DNA of 64,000 bases from Candidatus Levyibacteriota bacterium (GCA_016186625.1 JACPLG010000005.1:1-64000); one strand, 5' to 3'; positions 15,958 to 24,542 are shown, numbered from the stretch's first letter. Made by a program: numbers and translations. The notes: generated by a model from the letters alone, not told the origin.

Positions 15958-17922
15958 ATGTTTATAAATAGAAAAAAAGAGGCAGGTCAATCTTTGGTAG
16001 AGCTTCTAATAGCAATCGGGCTTGCAACACTTCTTTTACCCGCTCTTATTACAGGTTTAGTAGCCGCAAGAGGAGGACGTGCCCAACAAGAACAAAGACT
16101 TGAGGCAACAGCCTATCTTAGGCAGTCCCAGGAAGCAGTCAGAAGCATTGCTCAGCGAAGTTTTAGCAATATTGCAACAAACGGAACATATTATACTGAA
16201 ATCTCAAACGGACGTTTTGAGCTTGTAGCAGGAACCCAAAGCATAAACGACTATACACTAAGTGTAGTGATTAGTGATGTGTACAGGAATAGCAATGGAG
16301 ATATAGTCTCATCGGGCGGATCCCTTGACCCATCAACTAAAAAAATTGTTTCAACGGTTTCGTGGAACAGCCCTATTGTTTCATCAGTAAGTAATATTTC
16401 TTATTTTACCAGGCATAAAAATGAGGTTTATATTGAAACGACTGTGGATGATTTTACTCCGGGGACGGCAAACCCTGCCACTACAGGCATTTCAATCACA
16501 GATTCGGATGGGGGAGAAATTACACTTAGTGCAGGAAGTGGCGGAGGAGACTGGTGCTCACCGGAATTAATTCTTGCAACTTTTGATTTACCAAAAAACG
16601 GAGTTGCAAATGCCATCTCTGCAATTGAAGGGAAAATCTCAGCTGGCACAGGAGAAAATGCATCGGGAGTTTCTTTTGCAAGCGTTGATGTTACTACCGA
16701 CTACCCACCTGCCCTAACTTTAGAAGCCACGTTTGTCGGATATAAAACAAATGACGTGTTTGGCGAAACAGATTATGCATACTTAGCAACTGATAATAAT
16801 TCCAAGGAGATTGTAATTATTGATCTTAATAATATTGTTAACGGGAAATATCAAGAGGTTGGATATTTCGATGCACCAGGAAATGGGGATGGGGATGCTG
16901 TTTCAACATCAGGTAACTACGGATACATGACTAGCGGGAATAAATTTTATATTTTTGACCTTTCAAGTAAATCAGGTTCAAGAGCAAAAGTAAATACGTC
17001 AGACATTACACTCTCAGGGACTGGGATAAGAATACAAATAATAGGAGGTTTTGCTTATGTGGCAACGAGTGCAAGTGCCAACCAGTTGCAAATAATCGAT
17101 ATTTCAAATTCCCAGGCCCCATCTATTGTAGGCCAGATTTCAGTAAATGGTTTGGGGGGCAAAGATGTTGTGGTAAATACAACTGGAACAAGAGCATATT
17201 TGGTAACTGGTGCGTCAAGTACTCAAGGAGAATTTTTTATCATTGATACGCAAAATAAAAATTCCCCAACACTTGTTGGCGGTGGAGTATATGACACAAA
17301 CGGTATGGATCCCAAGGGAGTAACGGTGGTTACTGGCAACAAAGCTATAGTAGTGGGAACAGGCGGAACAAATCAATACCAGGTAGTAAATATTAATAAT
17401 GAAAGCGCACCTGTTAACTGCGGAAACCTTGTTGTTGCAAGCGGAATCAATGGAGTTTCTTCAGTTCTTCAGTCAAACGGATATGCATATTCATATATTA
17501 TTACCGCAGATAGTACTTCTGAGCTTAAAATAATCCTTGGAGGAGCAGGCTCGGGAAGTAGCTATTCAAGCTCTGGAGTTTTTGAATCGCAAACTTTTGA
17601 CGCAGGAGGCAATGTCACATGGAATAGAATTTCGGCAACCTCTTCTATACCTCAAAACACAACTTTGCAATTTAGAGTAGCTCTGAAAGATAGCATTAGC
17701 AATAGCTGCAGTAGCGTTGTTTTTGATGATTCTGACTTTGTTGGAGAAACAGGAGATCCAAGTTCTTTCTTTCCATTAACGGGCGGGGTCTTAACATTTA
17801 ACGACGATGGGCAAGGCTATGAAAATCCGTCACAATGCATGCGTTATAGAGCATATCTGTCAACATCTGATTCAACTCAGACACCAGTGGTTTATGATGT
17901 AAGTATTAATTATTCCCCGTAG
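15958..17922 (+). CDS. Prepilin-like protein with large beta-propeller-type ectodomain (probable pilus-tip adhesin)
   Basis: 654 residues. GQSLVELLIAIGLATLLLPAL near residue 9 is a prepilin-type cleavage and membrane helix. Residues about 240-500 contain repeated blades such as DYAYLATDNNSKEIVIIDL, GFAYVATSASANQLQIIDIS and RAYLVTGASSTQGEFFIIDT, which resemble LVIVD-type beta-propeller repeats. A C-terminal beta-rich domain holds an isolated Cys pair (SNSCSS and SQCMRYR). By inference it is a large minor pilin exposed at the tip or along the pilus and used for adhesion. Ligand unknown. Confidence 0.72.
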   Translation: MFINRKKEAGQSLVELLIAIGLATLLLPALITGLVAARGGRAQQEQRLEATAYLRQSQEAVRSIAQRSFSNIATNGTYYTEISNGRFELVAGTQSINDYTLSVVISDVYRNSNGDIVSSGGSLDPSTKKIVSTVSWNSPIVSSVSNISYFTRHKNEVYIETTVDDFTPGTANPATTGISITDSDGGEITLSAGSGGGDWCSPELILATFDLPKNGVANAISAIEGKISAGTGENASGVSFASVDVTTDYPPALTLEATFVGYKTNDVFGETDYAYLATDNNSKEIVIIDLNNIVNGKYQEVGYFDAPGNGDGDAVSTSGNYGYMTSGNKFYIFDLSSKSGSRAKVNTSDITLSGTGIRIQIIGGFAYVATSASANQLQIIDISNSQAPSIVGQISVNGLGGKDVVVNTTGTRAYLVTGASSTQGEFFIIDTQNKNSPTLVGGGVYDTNGMDPKGVTVVTGNKAIVVGTGGTNQYQVVNINNESAPVNCGNLVVASGINGVSSVLQSNGYAYSYIITADSTSELKIILGGAGSGSSYSSSGVFESQTFDAGGNVTWNRISATSSIPQNTTLQFRVALKDSISNSCSSVVFDDSDFVGETGDPSSFFPLTGGVLTFNDDGQGYENPSQCMRYRAYLSTSDSTQTPVVYDVSINYSP

Positions 17923-17940
17923 AAAGGGACAAGTATCTTA

Positions 17941-18441
17941 ATGAAAATTTTTAAAATAAACAAAGGCTTTACATTAATAGAATTTATTCTTTATATGGGA
18001 ATTTTTACTATTCTTCTAACTGTTACACTTCAAATGTTTGGATCGATTTTTGATGTTCAGCTTGAATCTGAGGCTCATTCATCCGTAGAGTCTGACGGCA
18101 GATTTATTTTGAGTAGGTTTAGCTATGACATTTCTAGAGCACAAAGTATTTCCGCTCCCGTCTCTTATGGCAGCCCGTCCCCATCACTTTCAATTGTTAT
18201 AAATGGCCAGACTATTACTTATAGTTTGGGAAGTAGTGATTTTCTTCTTCAAAACGAAGGAACTGGGACAATGGATCAGTTAAATAGTGGGGAGACTTCT
18301 GTTTCTGACCTCTCATTTATGCGCCTTGAAGGAGACAGCGGGAAAGATGTAATTCAAATCTTGTTTACTTTAACTTCCGAGACAACAAAAAGATCCGGCA
18401 AAGAAATTAATACTTTTCAAACAACCGCAGGGATGAGATGA
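17941..18441 (+). CDS. Minor prepilin, PilW/GspJ-like
   Basis: 166 residues. KGFTLIEFILYMGIFTILLTVTLQM is a class III signal and pilin helix with Glu at +5. The following ESEAHSSVESDGRFILSRFSYDISRA resembles the alpha-helical spine of PilW/GspJ-type minor pilins. The stop overlaps the next gene by 4 bases. Probable component of the pilus priming complex. Confidence 0.75.
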   Translation: MKIFKINKGFTLIEFILYMGIFTILLTVTLQMFGSIFDVQLESEAHSSVESDGRFILSRFSYDISRAQSISAPVSYGSPSPSLSIVINGQTITYSLGSSDFLLQNEGTGTMDQLNSGETSVSDLSFMRLEGDSGKDVIQILFTLTSETTKRSGKEINTFQTTAGMR

Positions 18442-18815
18442 AAAAATTACAAAAAACACAATTAGGTTATGCCGTCCTGACATTACTTTTCTTTATGACT
18501 ATTTCCATGGCAATTGTTACAGGTATTGTTATAGTAGTTCTTAACAACGCCTTGTCCACAAGTAGCCTAGAGCAGGGAACAGTATCTTACTATAGCGCAG
18601 AATCCGGAATTGAAAATGCACTTCTTAGGCTAATTCGTGACCCAAACTACACCGGAGAGAGCCTACAAATTGACGGAGCAACCGTTGGGGTGCAGGTCAG
18701 TAATGGGATAATAACCTCAACTGCCACATTTGAAAAATCCATCAGGAAAATCCAGGTAGATTATGTGTACAATAATAGTGCACTTACAATTACATCATGG
18801 AAGGAGATAAACTAA
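18438..18815 (+). CDS. PilX-like pilus assembly protein
   Basis: 125 residues, starting in a 4-base overlap with the preceding minor pilin. One N-terminal membrane helix (GYAVLTLLFFMTISMAIVTG) is followed by SYYSAESGIENALLRLIRD, the AExGxExAL-type pattern seen in PilX N-terminal proteins. The helix lacks the Glu at +5, as in GspK/PilX-type minor pilins. Its 3' end overlaps the next gene by 19 bases. Confidence 0.7.
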   Translation: MKKLQKTQLGYAVLTLLFFMTISMAIVTGIVIVVLNNALSTSSLEQGTVSYYSAESGIENALLRLIRDPNYTGESLQIDGATVGVQVSNGIITSTATFEKSIRKIQVDYVYNNSALTITSWKEIN

Positions 18816-19621
18816 AAAAAGGTATTTCAGGTCGGCCAACCGGAGTTTTCTATTTGGAACGCAACAGAGCCTATTTTTACGAAGAGTCATTAGCGTCTCC
18901 GCTTTCTCTGGAACTGTCCGCAGATATTATTAGCGACTTGGAATTAGTTAGCAAAAAAAGCCTTGAAACTGCTATTCAAGCGTTTGTGAGCGCGAATAAA
19001 TTAGCCCCTAAAAATATAGTGATTCTTCTTTCTACAACAGTAACTTTTGATACTGAGTTTGCGGATAATACACTAGAAATTGATAAAAAAATTGAAGAGT
19101 TTTTGGAGCTTGTTCCATTTGAAAACAATGTTAGCAAGCAAACAAAATTTCCTGGAAAAATAAAAATTGTCGCAGCAAATAAAGAGCTGGGGGAAGCTAT
19201 TAAAGAAACCTTTGTTGGCTTAGGATTTGTAGTTGGAGGAATTTACCCTTTATCTTTCTGCCTTGAAGTTATACCCCAGCTTCAAACAAATTTAGATTTA
19301 GGACTTGTGATAAATAAAATTCAAGAAATCCGTCATTTCAACTTGTTATCAGATGTACAATCGTTGGTGGTCTCTCCAAAAAAAGAAAAGAAAGACAACA
19401 GGAGGCTTTATATTTTAGCAGGAGTTTTTGCAATTTTGATGGTTATTCTCCTATTTGTAATTTATAGATTTATAGTTTTACCTCCAAAGCAGCCGAGCGC
19501 TCTTCCGGTCAGCACTCCTGCCCCACAGCCAACTATTTTTGAAGAGCAAGCAAGCCCCTCAGCGCAGTTTCAGACAGAAGGATCTTTATCAACCCCAGCT
19601 GGAAATACGCAAAATTTCTGA
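18797..19621 (+). CDS. Single-pass membrane protein of the pilus operon, unknown family
   Basis: 274 residues; I do not recognise a family. Residues 1-200 look cytoplasmic and mixed alpha/beta; a strongly hydrophobic helix lies near residues 204-228 (YILAGVFAILMVILLFVIYRFIV), preceded by KKEKKDNRR, giving an N-in orientation. The C-terminal tail is Pro/Ser/Gln rich. Its place after the minor pilins and its cytoplasmic-then-membrane layout suggest a PilM/PilN-type alignment role, but this is only positional inference. The ATG lies 19 bases inside the previous gene. Confidence 0.65.
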   Translation: MEGDKLKKGISGRPTGVFYLERNRAYFYEESLASPLSLELSADIISDLELVSKKSLETAIQAFVSANKLAPKNIVILLSTTVTFDTEFADNTLEIDKKIEEFLELVPFENNVSKQTKFPGKIKIVAANKELGEAIKETFVGLGFVVGGIYPLSFCLEVIPQLQTNLDLGLVINKIQEIRHFNLLSDVQSLVVSPKKEKKDNRRLYILAGVFAILMVILLFVIYRFIVLPPKQPSALPVSTPAPQPTIFEEQASPSAQFQTEGSLSTPAGNTQNF

Positions 19622-19649
19622 GCCCAGGCAAGGAAACCAAAAATGCCTC

Positions 19650-19679
19650 TTGACAAGTAATTTTTGTTGTGTTTATTAT
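19650..19679 (+). promoter_or_regulatory. Strong sigma70-type promoter of the major pilin
   Basis: Consensus -35 TTGACA (19650-19655), 18-base spacer, -10 TATTAT (19674-19679), then 7 bases to the GTG start at 19687. This is among the best promoters in the window and sits within the pilus cluster, which fits a pilin made in far greater amount than the assembly machinery. Confidence 0.8.
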
Positions 19680-19686
19680 TAGTTAA

Positions 19687-20136
19687 GTGAGAAAATTAAC
19701 TGCCCAAAAAGGTTTTACATTAATTGAGCTCCTAGTTGTTATAGGTATCCTCGCAATTTTACTCTCAATCGTTCTTATTGCAATTAATCCTGGAAGGCAG
19801 TTTGGTCAGGCAAATGATACTAAAAGGCGAAGCGCGGTGACACAAATACTTAACGCAGTTGGAGCCTATGCTGCTGAGAATAAAGGCAATCTCCCAACAC
19901 AGATAACAACAACCGCTGCTGAAATAAGTAACACAGGAGCAGACCTTTGCACTGTTTTGGTTCCTGATTACATACCGGCACTTCCCACAGACCCTGTTCT
20001 AAATGCTGCCGATGTTGCTGCTCCATGCCCAACAACATATGCAACAGGTTATAATATTGTCAAAGACGCTAGCAATAGAGTGACCGTAAGCGCTCCAAGT
20101 GCGGAAATAAACACACCTATTGAGATCACAAGATAA
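19687..20136 (+). CDS. Major type IV pilin (PilA/PulG-like)
   Basis: 149 residues from a GTG start fixed by the promoter and by the short leader. KGFTLIELLVVIGILAILLSIVLIAINPGRQ is a textbook prepilin N-terminus with Glu at +5. The sequence DTKRRSAVTQILNAVGAYAAENKGNLP is the usual helical continuation of PulG/PilA-type pilins, and a Cys pair (DLCTVL, APCPTTY) could form the C-terminal disulphide loop. Its own strong promoter makes it the probable main pilus subunit. It is secreted through the membrane and assembled by PilB/PilC. Confidence 0.88.
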   Translation: MRKLTAQKGFTLIELLVVIGILAILLSIVLIAINPGRQFGQANDTKRRSAVTQILNAVGAYAAENKGNLPTQITTTAAEISNTGADLCTVLVPDYIPALPTDPVLNAADVAAPCPTTYATGYNIVKDASNRVTVSAPSAEINTPIEITR

Positions 20137-20149
20137 CCCAACTTCTTAA

Positions 20150-20371
20150 ATGGCAAAAAAAAGAACCTCTAGCTCCGTAAATATAAGCGCCGCAAACGCA
20201 GTAATTGCTTTCCTTGTTTTATTATTAGCCTTTTCAACCCTTCTACTTTTTAGAAATTACAAAGATACTATCTTGGAATCCGGAAACTTTAATCTCTTTA
20301 TACTGCTTGTAGGTATTGGATTTGGATTATTAATTACCCTACTTTATCTTATTAATTCAAAGGGGAAGTAA
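20150..20371 (+). CDS. Small two-helix membrane protein, unknown
   Basis: 73 residues: a basic Ser-rich N-terminus (MAKKRTSSS) and two membrane helices (about residues 17-36 and 48-66) with a short charged loop. It starts 13 bases after the major pilin and is likely to be co-transcribed. No family recognised. Confidence 0.6.
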   Translation: MAKKRTSSSVNISAANAVIAFLVLLLAFSTLLLFRNYKDTILESGNFNLFILLVGIGFGLLITLLYLINSKGK

Positions 20372-20458
20372 GACTGCGATTAAAAGCCTCACGAAGTTAA
20401 ATCTATTGTTGATTTAACCCTCTTAGCAAAGTACTATAGAGTATTGATTTAAAACTTT

Positions 20459-21178
20459 ATGTATAAAGGAAAAAAAATTTCCATTGTTTTGCCGGAGTTT
20501 AATGAAGAAAAAAATATAGGAAGGGCAATTTCTGATTTTTGGAAACTTAAAATAGTTGATGAAATTATTGTGATTGATAACAATTCGAAAGATAGAACAT
20601 CAGAGTCTGCACTTCGAAATAAAGCAAAAGTTATAAAAGAACATAAACAAGGCTACGGATTTGCACTTCAAAGAGGACTAAGAGAGGCGAAGGGCGATTA
20701 TGTTGTTTTATGTGAGCCTGATGGCACTTTTGTAGCAGCGGATCTTTTAAAGCTTTTAAGCAAAATGGGTGACTATGATATTGTATCCGGAATAAGAACC
20801 AACAAAAAATTTATAAGTAGAAATGCCAATATGGGAGAATTTCTTCGCCTCGGAAATATTTTTGTCGCAAAAATAACCCAGTTTTTATACAGTCCAACAA
20901 CTAATCTTTCAGATTGTGGTTGCACTTTTAAAGTTATAAAAAAAATCAGCTGTTAAAAAGTTACTCCCAAGACTTAGTGTAGGCGAGTCATATTTTTTAG
21001 CCGAGTTTACCGCCCTGTCTCTACTATCTGGCCTAAGCATTTTGAGCTACCCGTTAGATATAGAAAAAGAATAGGTGAGTCTAGGATAACAGGCTCACTT
21101 ATAAAATCAATCATCGTAGGATTGCGAATGTTTAAAATAGTCCTCAAATACAGATTTTTAAAGCAAATTAAGAATTAA
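20459..21178 (+). pseudogene. Family 2 glycosyltransferase broken by two compensating frameshifts
   Basis: The first 159 residues are a clear GT-A glycosyltransferase (ISIVLPEFNEEKNIGRAI, IIVIDNNSKD, EPDGTF), similar to polyprenyl-phosphate mannosyl/glucosyltransferases. An 8-A run at 20938-20945 shifts the frame; removing one base restores SAVKKLLPRLSVGESYFLAEF and on to LSILSYPL. A second shift near 21056-21062 restores YRKRIGESRITGSL to the stop at 21176-21178. The whole span is 720 bases, 240 codons, so the shifts cancel. This is either a recent pseudogene, homopolymer sequencing error, or slippage; the second site has no slippery run. Confidence 0.78.
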
Positions 21179-21223
21179 ATTTATTTTGCTCCCCAAATGG
21201 CATATTCATTTTTGTTAAAAAAA

Positions 21224-23104
21224 TTAAGAAGCACACTGTACACCGTCTTTGTATTCTGGAATTAATTTTCGGCTTCTTAAATCGTCTTCAAACAGTTTAA
21301 TCCATGCGCTGGTAGACCTCTTCCATTCTTCTCGAAAATCAGCCTCAGTGATGCCTGATTGCTCAAGCGCCGCGATCCCGTGAGAAATAGTTCTTTCCAA
21401 GGCAGCTCTGCCTTGTTCAATTTCATATCTTGAGCGGTAAGTTATCAAATCAATCCCGTTCCTTCTGGAAAAATCAAGCCTTGCTCTAATTTCGGTTAGT
21501 GACTGAATTAATAGTTTTCTTCCATCCGCTCTCGATAAGTTAAAAATCCCATACCTTCCTGATAGAGAAATTGCCTCCAAAAGCTCATCAGCTGATCTGG
21601 TGTCATATTCATATTTCTCAACCTCTTCTCCTTCCTTTCCCCAATGTGGATTAACAAAATTGATCCTTAAAGTTCTCCTAACTTGTTCCACAGTTATTCT
21701 TCTATTGATAAGGTCTTGCCTAATTTGTTGGGCAACCACAAAAAGATCCGTAGCAAAATAACTGGTTCCTTGCCCAAATATTTTTCTTACCGAAGGGTCT
21801 TTACTATGCCTATTGATTAAGCTTCTAATTTCCTGCTGAATTCTTTCAGGCCTAATTGTTCCGTTAACCGCAGATCTAACCAAAGTATCAACCACCTCTT
21901 GCCTAATTGGCCCATTTATCTCGATTCTTTCCTCATCAGAAGGAGTGTATCGGCTTTGATATTGAATCGCCGCAGTTTTGCCCAGAGCCGAGGCGTATTC
22001 AGCTGTACGGCTTTCTCTTGTACTTACAGCTCTTTGGTTACCCCAATCAATAGATGCATGTATATCATTAGCTTCGATAAGCCATCTTTCAGCCTTTTGG
22101 GAAAGATTAAGATGCACCCTTCTGTCAAACAATCTCCAAAGAACTTTTCCTTTAAAGTTATTAAATATATTTCCCCTAGACACCTCTGTTTTTAAATATC
22201 CTCTTGCTGCTTCTCTCGCTCTTCTCTTAAGTTCTGACGTGCGGTTGGCAATAACAACCATATATTGTGGTGAAGGTGGGGGCACTTCAGGCCTTGGTAG
22301 TGCAGGAGGAGGTAAAGGTGGGTGTGGGCACCTCTCACGGAGATGTTGGAGAGTTTCTCTGCCAGCGCGTTCGAATTGGCGTCGCAGCCGGTCAAGTAGC
22401 CGTTCGGCCCTTAGACTCGGCGCAGGCGCTGGAGGAGGCTCATGTCTTGGCGGTCTGTGCGGTGGCCGACGAAGCTCAATTGTTCGTTCAGGCCCAGGAG
22501 GTAGACTATGAAGCCAATCCTCTATCGTCTGCCCAGGCGCTTGAGCTTGTCGGGGTCTGGGAGAGGGTTGGGCTCTCTCTTTTGGTGGTACAAATACCCA
22601 ATAATTGTAGACATCACGTTCTGTTCTATAGGGATCGATTGTTAACCCCAGTCTCTCTCTTGTTTGAGAGACATGTGTCTCCACAGAAGTCCATCTTTCT
22701 TCTTTTACAACTTTTGTTGCATCTTTACTGTTTGATTGTACGATCTGTATATCTCTTCTTAATGTCTCTAAGTTCTCGGGAGATAATGGATCTCCTATTA
22801 CACCGTTTGCCCTCTCTCTAGAAAAGACTAAGAGTCTGCCGCTGGGAGGGCCTGGTAGTTTAAATGTTCTATTTGTACTTAGGTTTTTAATGGTTTCACC
22901 ATTTATTTCTCTTGCATCTAGATTAATAAGTTCTCCTAGTAATATCTTTTCTGCAACCATCTGTTCATTAAGCTGGTTGTCTGGGGTATAGAATAAAAGC
23001 CCAGCAAGGCGCAAATAAGAGTCTATAGCCCTCTCTCTTGGGGATCTCTCAATCAACCCAAGTTCGGGCTGGCCTGGGCTTCCTCTTTCTCTCTCAGCAG
23101 TCAT
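21224..23104 (-). CDS. Large Arg/Pro-rich protein of unknown function
   Basis: 626 residues, no membrane segment or signal peptide, no family recognised. Three parts: an N-terminal helical domain (residues about 20-190), a Pro/Arg-rich linker (about 190-280, with strings such as RRPPHRPPRHEPPPAP) encoded by a GC-rich patch near 22260-22560, and a C-terminal helical domain rich in Arg, Glu and Ile (about 285-620). The linker makes the two ends independent modules. It has a good promoter (23131-23159) and a Shine-Dalgarno AAGGAAG (complement of 23113-23119) 8 bases before ATG, unlike the leaderless genes around it. ORFs on the opposite strand across the GC-rich patch are rejected. Confidence 0.75.
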   Translation of the reverse strand: MTAERERGSPGQPELGLIERSPRERAIDSYLRLAGLLFYTPDNQLNEQMVAEKILLGELINLDAREINGETIKNLSTNRTFKLPGPPSGRLLVFSRERANGVIGDPLSPENLETLRRDIQIVQSNSKDATKVVKEERWTSVETHVSQTRERLGLTIDPYRTERDVYNYWVFVPPKERAQPSPRPRQAQAPGQTIEDWLHSLPPGPERTIELRRPPHRPPRHEPPPAPAPSLRAERLLDRLRRQFERAGRETLQHLRERCPHPPLPPPALPRPEVPPPSPQYMVVIANRTSELKRRAREAARGYLKTEVSRGNIFNNFKGKVLWRLFDRRVHLNLSQKAERWLIEANDIHASIDWGNQRAVSTRESRTAEYASALGKTAAIQYQSRYTPSDEERIEINGPIRQEVVDTLVRSAVNGTIRPERIQQEIRSLINRHSKDPSVRKIFGQGTSYFATDLFVVAQQIRQDLINRRITVEQVRRTLRINFVNPHWGKEGEEVEKYEYDTRSADELLEAISLSGRYGIFNLSRADGRKLLIQSLTEIRARLDFSRRNGIDLITYRSRYEIEQGRAALERTISHGIAALEQSGITEADFREEWKRSTSAWIKLFEDDLRSRKLIPEYKDGVQCAS

Positions 23105-23130
23105 AATGTTTTCTTCCTTTTGGAAGTTGT

Positions 23131-23159
23131 ATTATACTGTAATTTACATCCTATAGCAA
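23131..23159 (-). promoter_or_regulatory. Promoter of the 626-residue unknown gene
   Basis: On the minus strand: -35 TTGCTA (complement of 23154-23159), 17-base spacer, consensus -10 TATAAT (complement of 23131-23136). The start codon is about 26 bases further on, giving a leader of about 20 bases with a Shine-Dalgarno site. Confidence 0.75.
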
Positions 23160-23227
23160 AAATTTAGAGAAGAATGAAAGCATGTAGATGTACTCAGTTC
23201 AAAAACGAGCATATCTATCCTATAGCA

Positions 23228-23256
23228 TTGACTTTTAGGTAGTTTTGCGGTATAAT
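23228..23256 (+). promoter_or_regulatory. Near-consensus sigma70 promoter of small membrane protein gene
   Basis: TTGACT (23228-23233), exactly 17 bases, TATAAT (23251-23256), 9 bases to ATG at 23266. The leader would be only about 2 to 3 bases. Confidence 0.8.
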
Positions 23257-23265
23257 GCAGCCTTC

Positions 23266-23433
23266 ATGAAAGATTTTATAGCAATTGCCCAGGCTTTATT
23301 TTGGTTCACTTTATGCGTGGCTGCAGCTTTGTTTCTATTGGTAGCTGCGTTAGTTTACAATGGTTTGATTGTGTTAAAAAAGGGATTTAGCCTCAGAAAG
23401 TTTGAATTTCCCAAGCTTGAAATTGCTAGGTAA
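23266..23433 (+). CDS. Small single-pass membrane protein, unknown
   Basis: 55 residues from the ATG at 23266; an in-frame TTG at 23245 is upstream of the -10 box and so cannot be the start. One long hydrophobic helix (FIAIAQALFWFTLCVAAALFL and on) is followed by a basic tail GFSLRKFEFPKLEIAR. The near-consensus promoter suggests strong expression. It ends 8 bases inside the convergent MGMT-like gene. No family recognised. Confidence 0.62.
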   Translation: MKDFIAIAQALFWFTLCVAAALFLLVAALVYNGLIVLKKGFSLRKFEFPKLEIAR

Positions 23434-23728
23434 AAGAAAATAATTGGGAATCAATTTTTACTTTTGATCCTTCAAATTCAATACCCTCCTGCTCGAGGAG
23501 CTGTTTTTGAACTCCCGGTCCGCCGAAAGCATAGCCGGGCGCAAGCTTGCCATCTCTATTTACCACTCTATGACAGGGTACCGTATTTGGTGTTTTATTT
23601 GAATGCAGCGCGTATCCTACTACCCTAGGATTTCTTATGCCAACAAAACGGGCGACATCTCCGTAGGTTGTGACATATCCTATCGGAATTTTGGCAACTG
23701 CCCTGTAAACTGCTTCAAATGTACTCAT
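23426..23728 (-). CDS. MGMT-like DNA alkyltransferase, C-terminal domain only
   Basis: 100 residues, the DNA-binding/active-site domain of O6-alkylguanine-DNA alkyltransferase without the N-terminal domain. YVTTYGDVARFVG is the helix-turn-helix with the arginine-finger-type region, and VPCHRVVNRDG retains the acceptor Cys (alkyltransferase-like ATL proteins usually have Trp there). So it may be a minimal active repair enzyme. The start codon overlaps the uppP stop by 4 bases, hence co-transcribed behind uppP. Confidence 0.88.
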   Translation of the reverse strand: MSTFEAVYRAVAKIPIGYVTTYGDVARFVGIRNPRVVGYALHSNKTPNTVPCHRVVNRDGKLAPGYAFGGPGVQKQLLEQEGIEFEGSKVKIDSQLFSFT

Positions 23729-24492
23729 GAAATAAAAATTAAATAAAAAACTATAGCAATTATTATTCGATAAACACCAAAAGCAATAAAAGTGTGATTT
23801 TTAATATAATCTATTAAAAACTTCACTGCAAGTAGTGCAAATAAATAGGAAGCAATAAAGCCGATAGAAAGAACTACAAGCTCGCTATTTGAAAAATTAA
23901 GCCTAGTTTTAAAAACATCAAGAGAAGTTGCCCCAAGCATGGTTGGAACTGCAAGAAGAAATGAGAATTCAGTTGAGGCCTTTCGATTAAAACCAAGAAT
24001 AAGTCCTCCTAGAATTGATGCTCCTGCGCGGGAAACTCCGGGAATGATACTTATTGACTGAAAAAGTCCTATCAAAAATGCTTTTTTGGTTGTTAGATCT
24101 TTAAAATCGTAGCTTTTTTCTCTTTGTCTATCCCAAAGCTCAATCCCAATAAATGCAAATCCTCCTACAAATAATGCGGCAACGGTTACAAGGATGTTTC
24201 CTATCAAGGATTCTTTTATAAATGAATAAAGAAGAAGTCCTACAACCGCACTTGGAATAAAACCGGCAATTATTTTTGGCCATATTTTTACGTTTGTCAG
24301 CCTTCTAAAATAAAGGGTAACCACTGAAAGAATTGCTCCAAGCTGAATTATTATTAAAAAACTTTTTACAAATTCGGTTTGCTCTATACTTAAGACATGA
24401 GAGGTTAAGATAAGATGACCAGTTGAGGAGACAGGAAGAAACTCGGTTATTCCCTCAATAGCGGAGAGTATTAAGGTTTGAATAATGCCCAT
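23725..24492 (-). CDS. uppP: Undecaprenyl-diphosphatase UppP/BacA
   Basis: Membrane enzyme that dephosphorylates undecaprenyl diphosphate, recycling the lipid carrier for peptidoglycan and surface glycans; confers bacitracin tolerance. 255 residues with about seven or eight helices. EGITEFLPVSSTGHLIL is the first catalytic motif (Glu-rich plus SSTGH), and PGVSRAGASILGGLI the second (PGxSRSG-type). It heads a two-gene unit with the MGMT-like gene. Confidence 0.95.
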   Translation of the reverse strand: MGIIQTLILSAIEGITEFLPVSSTGHLILTSHVLSIEQTEFVKSFLIIIQLGAILSVVTLYFRRLTNVKIWPKIIAGFIPSAVVGLLLYSFIKESLIGNILVTVAALFVGGFAFIGIELWDRQREKSYDFKDLTTKKAFLIGLFQSISIIPGVSRAGASILGGLILGFNRKASTEFSFLLAVPTMLGATSLDVFKTRLNFSNSELVVLSIGFIASYLFALLAVKFLIDYIKNHTFIAFGVYRIIIAIVFYLIFIS

Positions 24493-24498
24493 TTAAAA

Positions 24499-24507
24499 AT
24501 TATAGCA
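24499..24507 (-). promoter_or_regulatory. Extended -10 promoter of uppP (leaderless)
   Basis: Minus-strand TGCTATAAT (complement of 24499-24507), then 6 bases and the ATG whose first base is 24492. It is the same TGCTATAAT string as upstream of secA and yqeY. Confidence 0.75.
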
Positions 24508-24542
24508 AAGCTACGTCCGTCTTCCTAAAACCGCCGAATGAT

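Noticed and set aside
21978..22821. Two long plus-strand reading frames (177 and 184 residues) opposite the 626-residue unknown gene
   Set aside because: They exist only because the GC-rich linker region has few stops. They are low-complexity, overlap each other in different frames, and have no promoter or Shine-Dalgarno, whereas the minus-strand gene has both.
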